In this document: positions 17,290 to 25,243 of the stretch, piece by piece | Position numbering within the stretch: position 1 is the stretch's first letter | Layout of the letters: every line of letters begins with the position of its first letter | Source of the DNA: Rubellicoccus peritrichatus | Lineage (GTDB): Bacteria; Verrucomicrobiota; Verrucomicrobiia; Opitutales; Cerasicoccaceae | Length of the DNA: 64,000 nucleotides | Direction of reading: 5' to 3' | Assembly (NCBI RefSeq): GCF_033100135.1 | Contig: NZ_CP136920.1 | Location: forward strand, 2,971,001 to 3,035,000 | Notes under the pieces: generated by a model | Database searches by the model: none | Told to the model about the DNA's origin: nothing | What the model saw: only the letters and a program-made list of their open reading frames with translations | Made by a program: the position numbers and the translations under genes

Positions 17290-19932
17290 AAAATAACTGA
17301 AGAGATGCCCTTTCAAGCGTTATGCAAAACCTGGCAGCCGGTATGCCTTGAGCGCGACCTTCAGCAACGGGAGATCATCAGTTATACACTTTTGAATGAG
17401 GAAATCGTTATCGCGAAGCTACCTGACGGCATTCTGGCTGCTCGTGATTTATGCCCTCATCGTGGCGCGAAATTCGGTATCGGTCAGATCGTAAACGGCA
17501 ACTTACAATGTCCTTATCATGGCTGGGAGTTTGATTCCGCAGGATCCTGCCAGGAAATTCCGTCCATTCCGGGAGACTCTCCAATAAAGCAACAGGCCTG
17601 CCTCAAGCGCTTCGATGTGCAATTGAGGTATGGTATGGTTTGGGTGAAACTGGATGATGATGAGATGGCTCCTTTGCCCGAAATACCTGAGTTTGAAAAT
17701 GATTGGACTTATCTTGTTGGTGATCCAGTGCCGACAGGCGCTGGGTTTCGCCGTGAGATTGATAACTATCTGGATATGTCTCATTTTGCTTTTGCCCATG
17801 CAAAAACACTTGGTGTTGCCGCGGCCAAAGTCATTACGGGCATCGATATTACACACTACGAGGATGGCTTTCAGATGGACGCACCTTTCCCCGAACTGGA
17901 AGGTGCTGATACGGGAAAATTGTCTCGGGGCCATCACAGAAGGCAGAGGATTTATCTTCCGAATTTTACTACGATCCGCCAGAGCTGGAATGATGGTGAC
18001 GAGCGTGTCCTGGTCCATATACCCAGTCCCAATACACAGGAATCATGCACCATGTTTTGGGCATTGGCCATTTCTCCAAACTTCGATGGTCCTCGGCCCG
18101 AAGATCAAATGCGTTTTGCGGTTTCGGTTTATGCGGAAGACAAGGAAATGATGGAGAATCAGCGGCCTGCTGAAGTTCCTATTGGAAACGAAATTGGCGT
18201 CATGGTACCTGCCGATCGATTGCCGATTACTTACAAACGTGCCATCCGTAAATTCGTTCTGGATGCTATGTTACCGCCGGAAGATCGTTTGAAGCCGCTT
18301 GAGCAAAGGGAAATCGTTGACAGTTACTTGATTCTTTACGGTTCGCAAACAGGAACGGCGGAGCGCCTCGCCTGGGATTGTCGAAGGGAATTGCAACACA
18401 TGGGCGTCACTTCCGAAGTCATGGAGATGGACCAGTTTATGAGCTCAATTGTTGATAGCGGCTTGACTGGTGATGACAATATTCTGACGAGCACGGTCGA
18501 ACGTAAACTTATCGTGATTACTTCGACCTACGGCGTTGGGGAAGCACCTGACAATGCGCGTCGTTTGCTTGAGCATCTTAGATCACTTCCTCATGACTCC
18601 ATCCGTAACCTTAGCTACGCGGTTCTTGCCTTAGGGGATCGGAGCTATGTCAATTTCTGCCAGTGCGGCAAGGATTTCCATAATCAATTGGAAACCATTG
18701 GTGGAAAACCAATATGGCCCATTACATTAGCGGATACAGATGTGGATGAATCCTTCTCATCTTTCATGGAGCAGTTTCGGGAGCGGTATCAAGCTGAACT
18801 CAAGGAGATTTCATTAACGATTAACGGCAAAGCGTATTCCGGGATACAATCAGGGGGTTCATTACTTCATACTTTGCGTAATCAAGGCATTAATCTGGCT
18901 TCTGCGTGTGAAGGCAAGGGCAGCTGTGGCAGCTGCGTTTGCTCTGTTCGGACGGAAACAGATGATCTTGTCGCCGGAGTTACCGGTGCCGAAAGAATGT
19001 TACTTGGCGATGAGCGGATTACATCCGGAAAACGTCTGGCATGTCAGGTGAGTGTTATTGAGGACTTAAAGCTGGAGGTCGATCCGGTTGCTTTAAGTTC
19101 AACACAAACCAGCTTTCGTGTGTTGAGGAATGAAAACGTGGCGACCTACATCAAGGAGCTCGTGCTTGAACCTGACGATGCGGATACCGCATTTCGTTTC
19201 AAGGCAGGGCAGTATATGCAGTTTGAGATTCCGGAATTTCAGATAGATTACGGTAAGATTGATATTTCCAATCCATATCGTGATATGTGGGAGAGGCAGA
19301 ATCTTTTTGAGCTGAAAGCGGAAAACCATTCGAGCACACGAAGAGCTTACTCAATGGCGACAAATCCCGATGTTGATCCACATGTATCTTTCAATGTTCG
19401 GATTGCATTACCTCCAGGTAACAATGGCGATCCTGTTGGTGTCGGTTCTTCGTATTTGTTTAATCTCAAGCCGGGAGACAAGATAACGGGAATTGGTCCG
19501 TTTGGAGATTTTCTTCCTAAAGAGTCGGATAAGGAAATGATCTATCTTGGTGGTGGTGCTGGTATGGCTCCCTTGAGGGCGCACCTGTCCTACCTCTTTG
19601 ACACCTTAAGAACATCGAGAAAAGTCAGTTTTTGGTATGGTGCACGTTCGAAGAACGAGTTGTTTTACCAGGACTATTTTCAAAAGCTGGTTGAGTCTTT
19701 TGAGAACTTCAGTTTCCATGTCGCCTTGTCGGAACCAAGCCCTGCTGATGATTGGGATTCTCATACCGGTTTTATTCATGAAGTGCTGCAACGCGAGTAC
19801 TTGCAGTCCCATCCATCACCAAAGTCTATCGAATACTACTTATGTGGTCCGCCTCAAATGGTCCGTGCTGCTAACGGCATGTTGGATGAATTCGAGGTAA
19901 GCAAAGATAATATTGCCTACGATGAGTTTTAA
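17287..19932 (+). CDS. Four-domain self-sufficient Rieske oxygenase (Rieske / flavodoxin / ferredoxin / NqrF-like reductase)
   Basis: An 881-residue fusion starting at ATG 17287; an in-frame upstream extension to 17149 overlaps the AraC start and lacks homology-like sequence. Residues 15-120 are a Rieske 2Fe-2S domain (C56-x-H58, C75-x2-H78). Residues 140-340 are a mononuclear-iron domain of the VanA-like O-demethylase type, with N160, bridging D163, H166 and H171; D273 may be the carboxylate ligand. Residues 347-500 are a CPR/sulfite-reductase-like FMN domain (YGSQTGTAE, STYGVGEAP, LGDRSYVNF). Residues 505-600 are a plant-type ferredoxin (C541, C547, C550, C586). Residues 605-881 are an NqrF-like FAD/NADH reductase (RRAYSMA, GGGAGMAP, CGPPQ). 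Electrons should flow NADH to FAD to 2Fe-2S (and FMN) to Rieske. Substrate unknown; an O-demethylase or hydroxylase is likely. It overlaps the thioesterase gene. Confidence 0.85.
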   Translation: MKITEEMPFQALCKTWQPVCLERDLQQREIISYTLLNEEIVIAKLPDGILAARDLCPHRGAKFGIGQIVNGNLQCPYHGWEFDSAGSCQEIPSIPGDSPIKQQACLKRFDVQLRYGMVWVKLDDDEMAPLPEIPEFENDWTYLVGDPVPTGAGFRREIDNYLDMSHFAFAHAKTLGVAAAKVITGIDITHYEDGFQMDAPFPELEGADTGKLSRGHHRRQRIYLPNFTTIRQSWNDGDERVLVHIPSPNTQESCTMFWALAISPNFDGPRPEDQMRFAVSVYAEDKEMMENQRPAEVPIGNEIGVMVPADRLPITYKRAIRKFVLDAMLPPEDRLKPLEQREIVDSYLILYGSQTGTAERLAWDCRRELQHMGVTSEVMEMDQFMSSIVDSGLTGDDNILTSTVERKLIVITSTYGVGEAPDNARRLLEHLRSLPHDSIRNLSYAVLALGDRSYVNFCQCGKDFHNQLETIGGKPIWPITLADTDVDESFSSFMEQFRERYQAELKEISLTINGKAYSGIQSGGSLLHTLRNQGINLASACEGKGSCGSCVCSVRTETDDLVAGVTGAERMLLGDERITSGKRLACQVSVIEDLKLEVDPVALSSTQTSFRVLRNENVATYIKELVLEPDDADTAFRFKAGQYMQFEIPEFQIDYGKIDISNPYRDMWERQNLFELKAENHSSTRRAYSMATNPDVDPHVSFNVRIALPPGNNGDPVGVGSSYLFNLKPGDKITGIGPFGDFLPKESDKEMIYLGGGAGMAPLRAHLSYLFDTLRTSRKVSFWYGARSKNELFYQDYFQKLVESFENFSFHVALSEPSPADDWDSHTGFIHEVLQREYLQSHPSPKSIEYYLCGPPQMVRAANGMLDEFEVSKDNIAYDEF

Positions 19933-20317
19933 ATTTCGAACGCAGGTCTCCAAGGCTGATTGTGATGGGCTGAAGCAGTTTATTCGTTCTCGCCAGGTTG
20001 ATTATTGCCAGAAGGCGCTCGAAGCGAACTGGTCGGCTCAAGGCTTACCTGTTGTTTTGCAGCGAAATACCTACGACATCTATTTCGAGCTTGTTCATTG
20101 CCACTGTGATTTTCGTGCACCAATCAAGGTCAACGATACATTGGATATACATGTTTCATTATTCAAACACGATCATCATTCTTTGGTCTACGACTTCAGC
20201 CTGGAGCGCGATGGGAAAGTTGTGGGAGCAACTTTGAGTATTCATCGCTCCCACTCTGTGAAAACGAACGAAGTCTGTGGTATTCATCCTGAATTGATCG
20301 AAAAGATCCTGGCCTAG
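19922..20317 (+). CDS. Hotdog-fold acyl-CoA thioesterase-like protein
   Basis: A 131-residue protein whose ATG at 19922 lies inside the last codons of the Rieske fusion gene (11-base overlap), so translation is probably coupled. It has the length and pattern of a 4HBT/YbgC-like hotdog thioesterase: YDIYFELVHCHCDFRAPIKVND in the central part (shown in two pieces: YDIYFEL, then DFRAPIKVND) and FSLERDGKVVGATLSIHR near the end. The usual N-terminal Asp of the 4HBT motif is replaced by KADCDGLKQF, so activity is not certain. The tight coupling suggests it handles the oxygenase substrate or product, perhaps a CoA thioester. Confidence 0.65.
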   Translation: MSFKFRTQVSKADCDGLKQFIRSRQVDYCQKALEANWSAQGLPVVLQRNTYDIYFELVHCHCDFRAPIKVNDTLDIHVSLFKHDHHSLVYDFSLERDGKVVGATLSIHRSHSVKTNEVCGIHPELIEKILA

Positions 20318-20337
20318 GTTGTGCCTTGAGGACATTA

Positions 20338-21297
20338 TTATCGCTCAAGCTTGAGGACGCGAAAGGCTCCACCAGCACCCATCGGATTACAAAGAAAGGC
20401 GAGGGCAGAGTCTTTCGAACTGCGTGCCTCAATGTCGCCCAGATAGCGTTGCAGGAATTCAGTTTGCGTTAATGATGGGTAGGATTTGAAACCGAGTTGT
20501 TCTCCCCAACGTCGAATGTCGCTGAAATTGACATCGCAGGTGATATCTCTGCGACCTGCTTCACGATAAACATCAAGTTTTTCATAGCGCTGTTGTCCTG
20601 CGTAGGCTCGGCATTCACCCGATGGGTATTCGGCGCCGTAGTCTATTGTTAACATGGCTCCATGCTTCAGCAACGAAAGGTTTTCCTTCAGCCAACTATG
20701 ATAGAGAGGGTGAACAAAAATCCGTTGATTCTCTTTGGGATTAGAAGGTGCTTCAGCGTCGATAACCCGTTCGTATGGTTTTAATACTTCAATTGGTTTA
20801 CCGGACTTATCAAAATCTACAAAGACTTCCCACCATGCGCTTTCCTTGAAACACAGCTGCACTGCCGGAAAAGCATCGGCGAACTCATTGGCAATGATCA
20901 GGCCGATTCCATTGGTTGCTTTTAAGGCTTCACCAAGTGTTCGATGGTGCGAAACAGGAAATGACCCGAGTTTGCCGAGTTGAATATCTCGCAAGGGATC
21001 TGATGTTTCCACGAGATGGAGTCGTACTTCAGCTTCCGAGAAGTGGGAGAGCAATGCGGCAGCCAGGGATCCATTGCCCGGCCCTAGCTCAATAACTGGG
21101 CATGGAGCAAGGATCTTTAGCCGTGTGATTGTTTCGCGAATCCAGTGAGCGACAGCTTCAGCGAAGGCCGGACTGAGGGTGGCACTGGTAGAGAAGTCTC
21201 CGGTTTTTCCAACTGCTGCCCGACGTGCATAATAACCGTCCTGCGGATCATACAATGCGTGCTGCATGAACGCTTCATGGGAAACCGCAGAAGTCAT
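20338..21297 (-). CDS. MidA/NDUFAF7-like SAM-dependent methyltransferase
   Basis: A 319-residue protein. The N-terminal segment ALYDPQDGYYARRAAVGKTGDF and the SAM-binding IELGPGNGSLAAALL (about residue 68) are typical of the MidA/DUF185 family. IIANEFADAFP and a later TIDYGAEY stretch also match. The human homologue NDUFAF7 methylates an arginine of a complex I subunit; in bacteria the target is not settled. It is convergent with the thioesterase gene (20-base gap). A 12-base palindrome CTCAAGCTTGAG (20344-20355) lies in its last codons. The gene looks unrelated to the neighbouring polysaccharide locus. Confidence 0.85.
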   Translation of the reverse strand: MTSAVSHEAFMQHALYDPQDGYYARRAAVGKTGDFSTSATLSPAFAEAVAHWIRETITRLKILAPCPVIELGPGNGSLAAALLSHFSEAEVRLHLVETSDPLRDIQLGKLGSFPVSHHRTLGEALKATNGIGLIIANEFADAFPAVQLCFKESAWWEVFVDFDKSGKPIEVLKPYERVIDAEAPSNPKENQRIFVHPLYHSWLKENLSLLKHGAMLTIDYGAEYPSGECRAYAGQQRYEKLDVYREAGRRDITCDVNFSDIRRWGEQLGFKSYPSLTQTEFLQRYLGDIEARSSKDSALAFLCNPMGAGGAFRVLKLER

Positions 21298-21306
21298 TTT
21301 TCTTCA

Positions 21307-21394
21307 GCCACTAAAAGGCACAAGAATTCACAAAAAGATTCTTCAGCTTTAGCGTTCCTATTTGTTTTTGAGCTTTTTCGTGCCTTTTTGTGGC
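21307..21394. repeat. Intergenic inverted repeat with GGCAC/CCAC phased tracts
   Basis: GCCACTAAAAGGCAC (21307-21321) is repeated in reverse complement at 21380-21394 with one mismatch. Between the arms lie further A-rich CACAAAAAG-like tracts at roughly 10-base phasing. The element fills the 130-base gap upstream of the methyltransferase gene. Short phased repeats of this kind are common between genes in Verrucomicrobiota and Planctomycetota. It may be a MITE-like or REP-like element; copy number elsewhere cannot be seen here. Confidence 0.5.
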
Positions 21395-21428
21395 CATAAA
21401 AACTCATCATTGGAACGAAACTTAATGA

Positions 21429-22082
21429 TTACGCTTTATGTGCTATTTCCTCCAGCGAGCTTTCCTTGATTTCTTCCAGTGCCTGAAGCATGGCCTGTCC
21501 AATAAACTCCATTGCTGCGACCTGCTTAATCTTTTTCCGGCAACTGGAGAGTTCTTCCGGGACAAAAACTGTGCGGTGGAGTTTGCAGGCTTCCATTAAG
21601 GAGATAATAGCAATGTCACGTGGATCAGGTATTGTGTCAGTCAGGATGATCTTACGAATGCGTGTGCGGACTTCCATCTCTTCCTTACCTTCAATCATTG
21701 GGTAAGTGCGTTCGCCCTTGATCCAGAGGAATGAGCTGTCTTTTTCTTCAAGGATACCCTTGTAGACAAGACTTGCCAGGAGGCGTGGTTCGATATCACG
21801 TGCTTTTAAGGTCAGTTTGGCGATTGCTTGAGTGATCTGCATCTTGTCTCCAGCAATTTTCAGTGCCGCAATCGCTTCGTTGAGCAATGTGTCACCGGTA
21901 GGCTCGGTGTTCAAAAGCATCAGATTGTCCACATCGGTGTCGACGCGATTCATGAATGCCAACTCAAGCAGAAGGGCTCCGGCAATGGCGCACTCAAAGG
22001 ATTGCTCCTCAAGGTTGCGGTGCATTTTCCCGGTTTCGTCATTCAGGGCAAGGAGGGTGATTTCTTCGGCAAATCTGAGCAT
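21429..22082 (-). CDS. GPP34 (GOLPH3-like) family protein
   Basis: A 217-residue, mostly helical protein. The start LRFAEEITLLALNDETGKM, the helix AIAGALLLELAFMNRV and PTGDTLLNEAIAALK are characteristic of the GPP34 family. Eukaryotic GOLPH3 binds phosphatidylinositol-4-phosphate and retains Golgi glycosyltransferases; bacterial members are of unknown function and may bind membranes. It lies 103 bases downstream of the NtrC-type regulator on the same strand and 131 bases upstream of the methyltransferase gene. Nothing ties it functionally to either. Start chosen because the family motif begins only a few residues in. Confidence 0.8.
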   Translation of the reverse strand: MLRFAEEITLLALNDETGKMHRNLEEQSFECAIAGALLLELAFMNRVDTDVDNLMLLNTEPTGDTLLNEAIAALKIAGDKMQITQAIAKLTLKARDIEPRLLASLVYKGILEEKDSSFLWIKGERTYPMIEGKEEMEVRTRIRKIILTDTIPDPRDIAIISLMEACKLHRTVFVPEELSSCRKKIKQVAAMEFIGQAMLQALEEIKESSLEEIAHKA

Positions 22083-22185
22083 GTGTCTGGTTTTATCCGA
22101 GGACCGCCTAGCGGCAAGTGTTTTGTTTGTTAAAGGTGCTGACTGTCTCTACTTTTAGGGACAGACCGCTTCTGCCAGATATTTG

Positions 22186-23610
22186 TTACTTTTTGCCCTC
22201 CAACCGATAGCGGATGTAATCCCGTGATACTCCCAATAATCGCGCTGTAGCCGAGACGTTGCCTCCGGTTTGGTCGAGGCCTTTTTGAATCAGGCGATTG
22301 ATGGCGTCTTCAAGGGAAAAATTGCCAGCCTCCGGGAAAGTCCAATCAGGATTCAGCCAGTCGCTATTATCGGCTGAAGCGTCATCACTGGTGTCGCTCT
22401 GCGCAAAGGCTGCGCGAGTTGAACTGCCATCGAGTTCATCAAATTCCAGATTTCCGCCTCCTCCCATGACTATGGCGCGTTCCAGAGTATGGGCGAGCTC
22501 GCGCACATTACCAGGCCAGGCGTAGTTCATCAGGCGGAGTTTGCCGCCACTGGAGATCTCGGCATCAGGTAGCTTGTAGCGCCTGCGCAGATCTCCAAGC
22601 AGATGCTCAGCGAGATTTACGATATCTTTGCCGCGTTCGCGGAGGGCTGGAATACGCAGATTTAGCAGATCAAGACGATGATAAAGATCTTCACGAAAGG
22701 CGCCTGCTTGTACTTGCTCTTTAAGGTCGAGATTTGTCGCAGTGATCAGGCGAACGTTGACCGGGATGGATTTGTTTCCACCGACTCGCCGGATGATTCC
22801 ATCTTCGATTGCAGTGAGGACCTTGGCCTGCAAAGGCAGGGACAGGCTTGGAATTTCATCGAGAAAAAGGGTACCACCATCGGCAGCCTCAAAGAGACCG
22901 ATACGATCTTTGCGGGCATCTGTGAAGGCGCCTCGCTCGTGCCCAAACAGCTCTGACTCGGCCAGGCTTTCAGGGAGGGTGGAGCAGTTCAGTTCGACCA
23001 ATGCTTCATCGGCGCGAGGTCCGTGACGATGCAACCAGCGGGCGAGGGTGGTTTTACCCGTTCCGGTTTCACCTTCGATCAGGACTGGAGGTAGCTTTTC
23101 TGTCAGACGGCGGTCGGCTTCAAGGATGCGTTCGAGCTGACCGTGAATTTTCTCCAGGCTCTGGCCGAAGAGCAGTTCGTCCTCCGCTGGCAGTTCTACT
23201 TCCCGGCGGTGTTCTTCGCGCCGGTTGTTTTGACTATTCAGTCGGCAGCGGGCAAAAATGAGTGGTAGCTCCTCCAGATCGAATGGTTTGGCCACATAAT
23301 CGCCAGCCCCCAGTTTGATTGCAGTAACAGCAGTATCGACACCACCCTTGGCCGTCATGACCACCACACTTGTGTTGGCTGAAAAGCGCTTTTGTTTCAG
23401 CAAATCAAGCCCAAGGCCATCGGGCAGGTGATTGTCGATCAAGGCGTAGTCGAAGTTGAGCCCTTCGAGGCTGGCGCAGGCCTCCTGAAAGGTGCCGGCT
23501 GCCGTGACATCGGCTCCAGCTTTCTCCAGATAGGCCTTTAATCGTTTGCGTAGCATGAGTTCGTCCTCTACGAGGAGCACATCACGGCCTTTGAGAATGC
23601 TCGAAGTCAT
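22186..23610 (-). CDS. NtrC-type sigma-54 response regulator
   Basis: A 474-residue protein. The receiver domain (9-122) has phospho-acceptor Asp59 in ALIDNHLPDG. The AAA+ domain (about 145-385) has Walker A GETGTGKT and the sigma-54 contact loop GAFTDA, so it should activate RpoN promoters. A Fis-type helix-turn-helix ends the protein (GGNVSATARLLGVSRDYIRY). The Walker A differs slightly from the common GESGTGKE. No histidine kinase gene adjoins it, so it is an orphan regulator in this window. I saw no -24/-12 promoter in the intergenic regions here. The 216-base region upstream carries a large inverted repeat. Confidence 0.93.
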   Translation of the reverse strand: MTSSILKGRDVLLVEDELMLRKRLKAYLEKAGADVTAAGTFQEACASLEGLNFDYALIDNHLPDGLGLDLLKQKRFSANTSVVVMTAKGGVDTAVTAIKLGAGDYVAKPFDLEELPLIFARCRLNSQNNRREEHRREVELPAEDELLFGQSLEKIHGQLERILEADRRLTEKLPPVLIEGETGTGKTTLARWLHRHGPRADEALVELNCSTLPESLAESELFGHERGAFTDARKDRIGLFEAADGGTLFLDEIPSLSLPLQAKVLTAIEDGIIRRVGGNKSIPVNVRLITATNLDLKEQVQAGAFREDLYHRLDLLNLRIPALRERGKDIVNLAEHLLGDLRRRYKLPDAEISSGGKLRLMNYAWPGNVRELAHTLERAIVMGGGGNLEFDELDGSSTRAAFAQSDTSDDASADNSDWLNPDWTFPEAGNFSLEDAINRLIQKGLDQTGGNVSATARLLGVSRDYIRYRLEGKK

Positions 23611-23716
23611 TGAGAGTAGAATGCAGCCATGGCATCAAAATGGAAGCGGAAATCGAAAGGTCTTCTAGTAACCCTGACCTCTGGTGTTTTCAAAAGTATT
23701 GATAAAATATGTCAGT

Positions 23717-23810
23717 ATCCAGGTATGGCGCAGTCTCCAGACAAGCCGAGCGTCAGGCAAAGCTTTACCTCATTGTGGCGGCTTGTCTAGAGACTGCGCC
23801 CTACCTGAAT
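23717..23810. repeat. Long imperfect inverted repeat (REP/MITE-like)
   Basis: A 28-base arm at 23721-23748 (starting AGGTATGGCGCAGTCTCC) is matched by its reverse complement at 23779-23806 with only two mismatches; a few flanking bases also pair. The loop is 30 bases. It sits in the 216-base gap between the C39 peptidase gene end (23827) and the regulator start (23610). Arms this long without a U-tract suggest a mobile REP/MITE-like unit rather than a simple terminator, although the folded RNA could stop or stabilise transcripts. The 11-base core CAGGTATGGCG recurs once at about 52343. Confidence 0.6.
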
Positions 23811-23826
23811 TCCTCACCTCTTACTC

Positions 23827-25233
23827 TCAGAAATCAACCAGATAGAAACTCCCCTGCGAAACGGCTTCGGCCACATCGGAAGGAATCCATCGTTCGCGGT
23901 AGCTGGGACCCCATGAATCGCTGACCGCGATTTCTTTGGTTACTGGATTGTATCCAATAATCAGGCAGGCGTGGGCTGCCATTCGGTCAGGTGTGATCTC
24001 ATCCATGTTGCTTGTGATTTCTTTGAGCTTACCTTTCCAGGCATCCGCATCATCGTAGTTACGCCGTGTCTTTGTGATGCTGTTTGCGATCGCATTGTAA
24101 TCGTTGCCGGAATACATCGTCCAGATGATCGGCCGGCCTTCATCAATGTACTTCGCAACGGAACGAGGCGATACTTTGAAACGTTCGCGTTCGAACTCAC
24201 GCCCTGCGCTCTTGACGTAGCGTTCAGCTCCCTGAAGCAAATTTTCCACCCGCGTGCCGCCTCCGATATCAGTCTGCCCTGCCATGGCGAGCAGATACAT
24301 GTCGGCACGTATGTCCATATAGCGCAGAACGCGTTCCAGGGTGGCGGGGACGCAATAGCCTTTTGGGCCTTGGTCGACCATTGGGATTTCCGTCACGATA
24401 ACATCTCCGTTCGAGCGTTTTTCCACGTTTGCTTTCGAAGTCGTTTTTAATGCCGAGCTGCCAGTCCTTTCGGGTCTTCCGCGTTGATCGGCTAGTTTGT
24501 CCGGCATAATACGAACTGCGATGTACTCGTCTTCCTGTTCAGCCAGCAAAATACTATGACCATTCCAGCGCCAGCGTTTCAGGCGCTCCTTCATGTCACG
24601 TCCGGTTGCGGTGGTGCTTTGCTCGGGTTCGCCAAGTTGCGCCAGTTGCCTTGCAACGGTTTTCCCGTCGGCTTCGATTGCTTTTGAAACGGCTTTGGCT
24701 CGTTCGCTTGGGGAGCTGTCAAACTCACTACCGGCAGAATCACCTTTGTTGGCAAAAATTATAGAGATATAATCGACTTTGCCATCACGTCCATAAAGGA
24801 CGGAAGAGTGTGGCCTGGCGCCAAGGATTTTATCCTTGGGATTGTGATAAATGCGGAAGCTTTCCTGAGAGCCGGTTTGCGATTCCCGTGGCCAGCCAAG
24901 CCTTTCCGCAACTGCATTCGCAGAGTCATCCCAAAGGTTGCCATCTGCGAAGAGCTCAATGCCTAAAACGGAATTGATCTTCTTCATTTCTTCGGGACTG
25001 GCTGTTGTCGCTTCGGCTTTGTAGTTGCGAATGAATTCCTGATCTTTCTCAGAAAGGCGTTCCAGGGGCAGATCAAACACAATGCCATCCGCCCTGCGAA
25101 TCGATACCGTGTCACCGCCGTCATAATTTACGATTTCGGCTTCTATTTCCCGCCCGGACTTGTCAGTAAAGGTTCGCCCATTCAAAATGAATGGAAGCAG
25201 GAGCAATAAAAACAATGGAGCCAATCTTGGCAT
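23827..25233 (-). CDS. SHD1 domain plus C39-like papain-fold peptidase
   Basis: 468 residues from ATG at 25233, chosen because it is preceded by AAGGTG about six bases upstream and opens with a signal peptide (MPRLAPLFLLLLLPFIL). Residues about 20-75 match an SHD1-like module (FTDKSGREIEAEIV, VFDLPLERLSEKDQEFI), frequent in Planctomycetota and Verrucomicrobiota. The C-terminal third is a C39-like cysteine peptidase: catalytic Cys in KGYCVPATLERVL, His in HACLIIGYN and Asp in VSDSWG. It is likely an exported protease or transpeptidase of unknown substrate. It begins 10 bases after the HpnD-HpnE gene, so the two are probably co-transcribed. Confidence 0.8.
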   Translation of the reverse strand: MPRLAPLFLLLLLPFILNGRTFTDKSGREIEAEIVNYDGGDTVSIRRADGIVFDLPLERLSEKDQEFIRNYKAEATTASPEEMKKINSVLGIELFADGNLWDDSANAVAERLGWPRESQTGSQESFRIYHNPKDKILGARPHSSVLYGRDGKVDYISIIFANKGDSAGSEFDSSPSERAKAVSKAIEADGKTVARQLAQLGEPEQSTTATGRDMKERLKRWRWNGHSILLAEQEDEYIAVRIMPDKLADQRGRPERTGSSALKTTSKANVEKRSNGDVIVTEIPMVDQGPKGYCVPATLERVLRYMDIRADMYLLAMAGQTDIGGGTRVENLLQGAERYVKSAGREFERERFKVSPRSVAKYIDEGRPIIWTMYSGNDYNAIANSITKTRRNYDDADAWKGKLKEITSNMDEITPDRMAAHACLIIGYNPVTKEIAVSDSWGPSYRERWIPSDVAEAVSQGSFYLVDF

Positions 25234-25243
25234 GTTTGTCACC

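Noticed and set aside
20344-20355. 12-base palindrome CTCAAGCTTGAG as an operator
   Set aside because: It lies within the last codons of the methyltransferase gene, and a single short palindrome in coding sequence can occur by chance.
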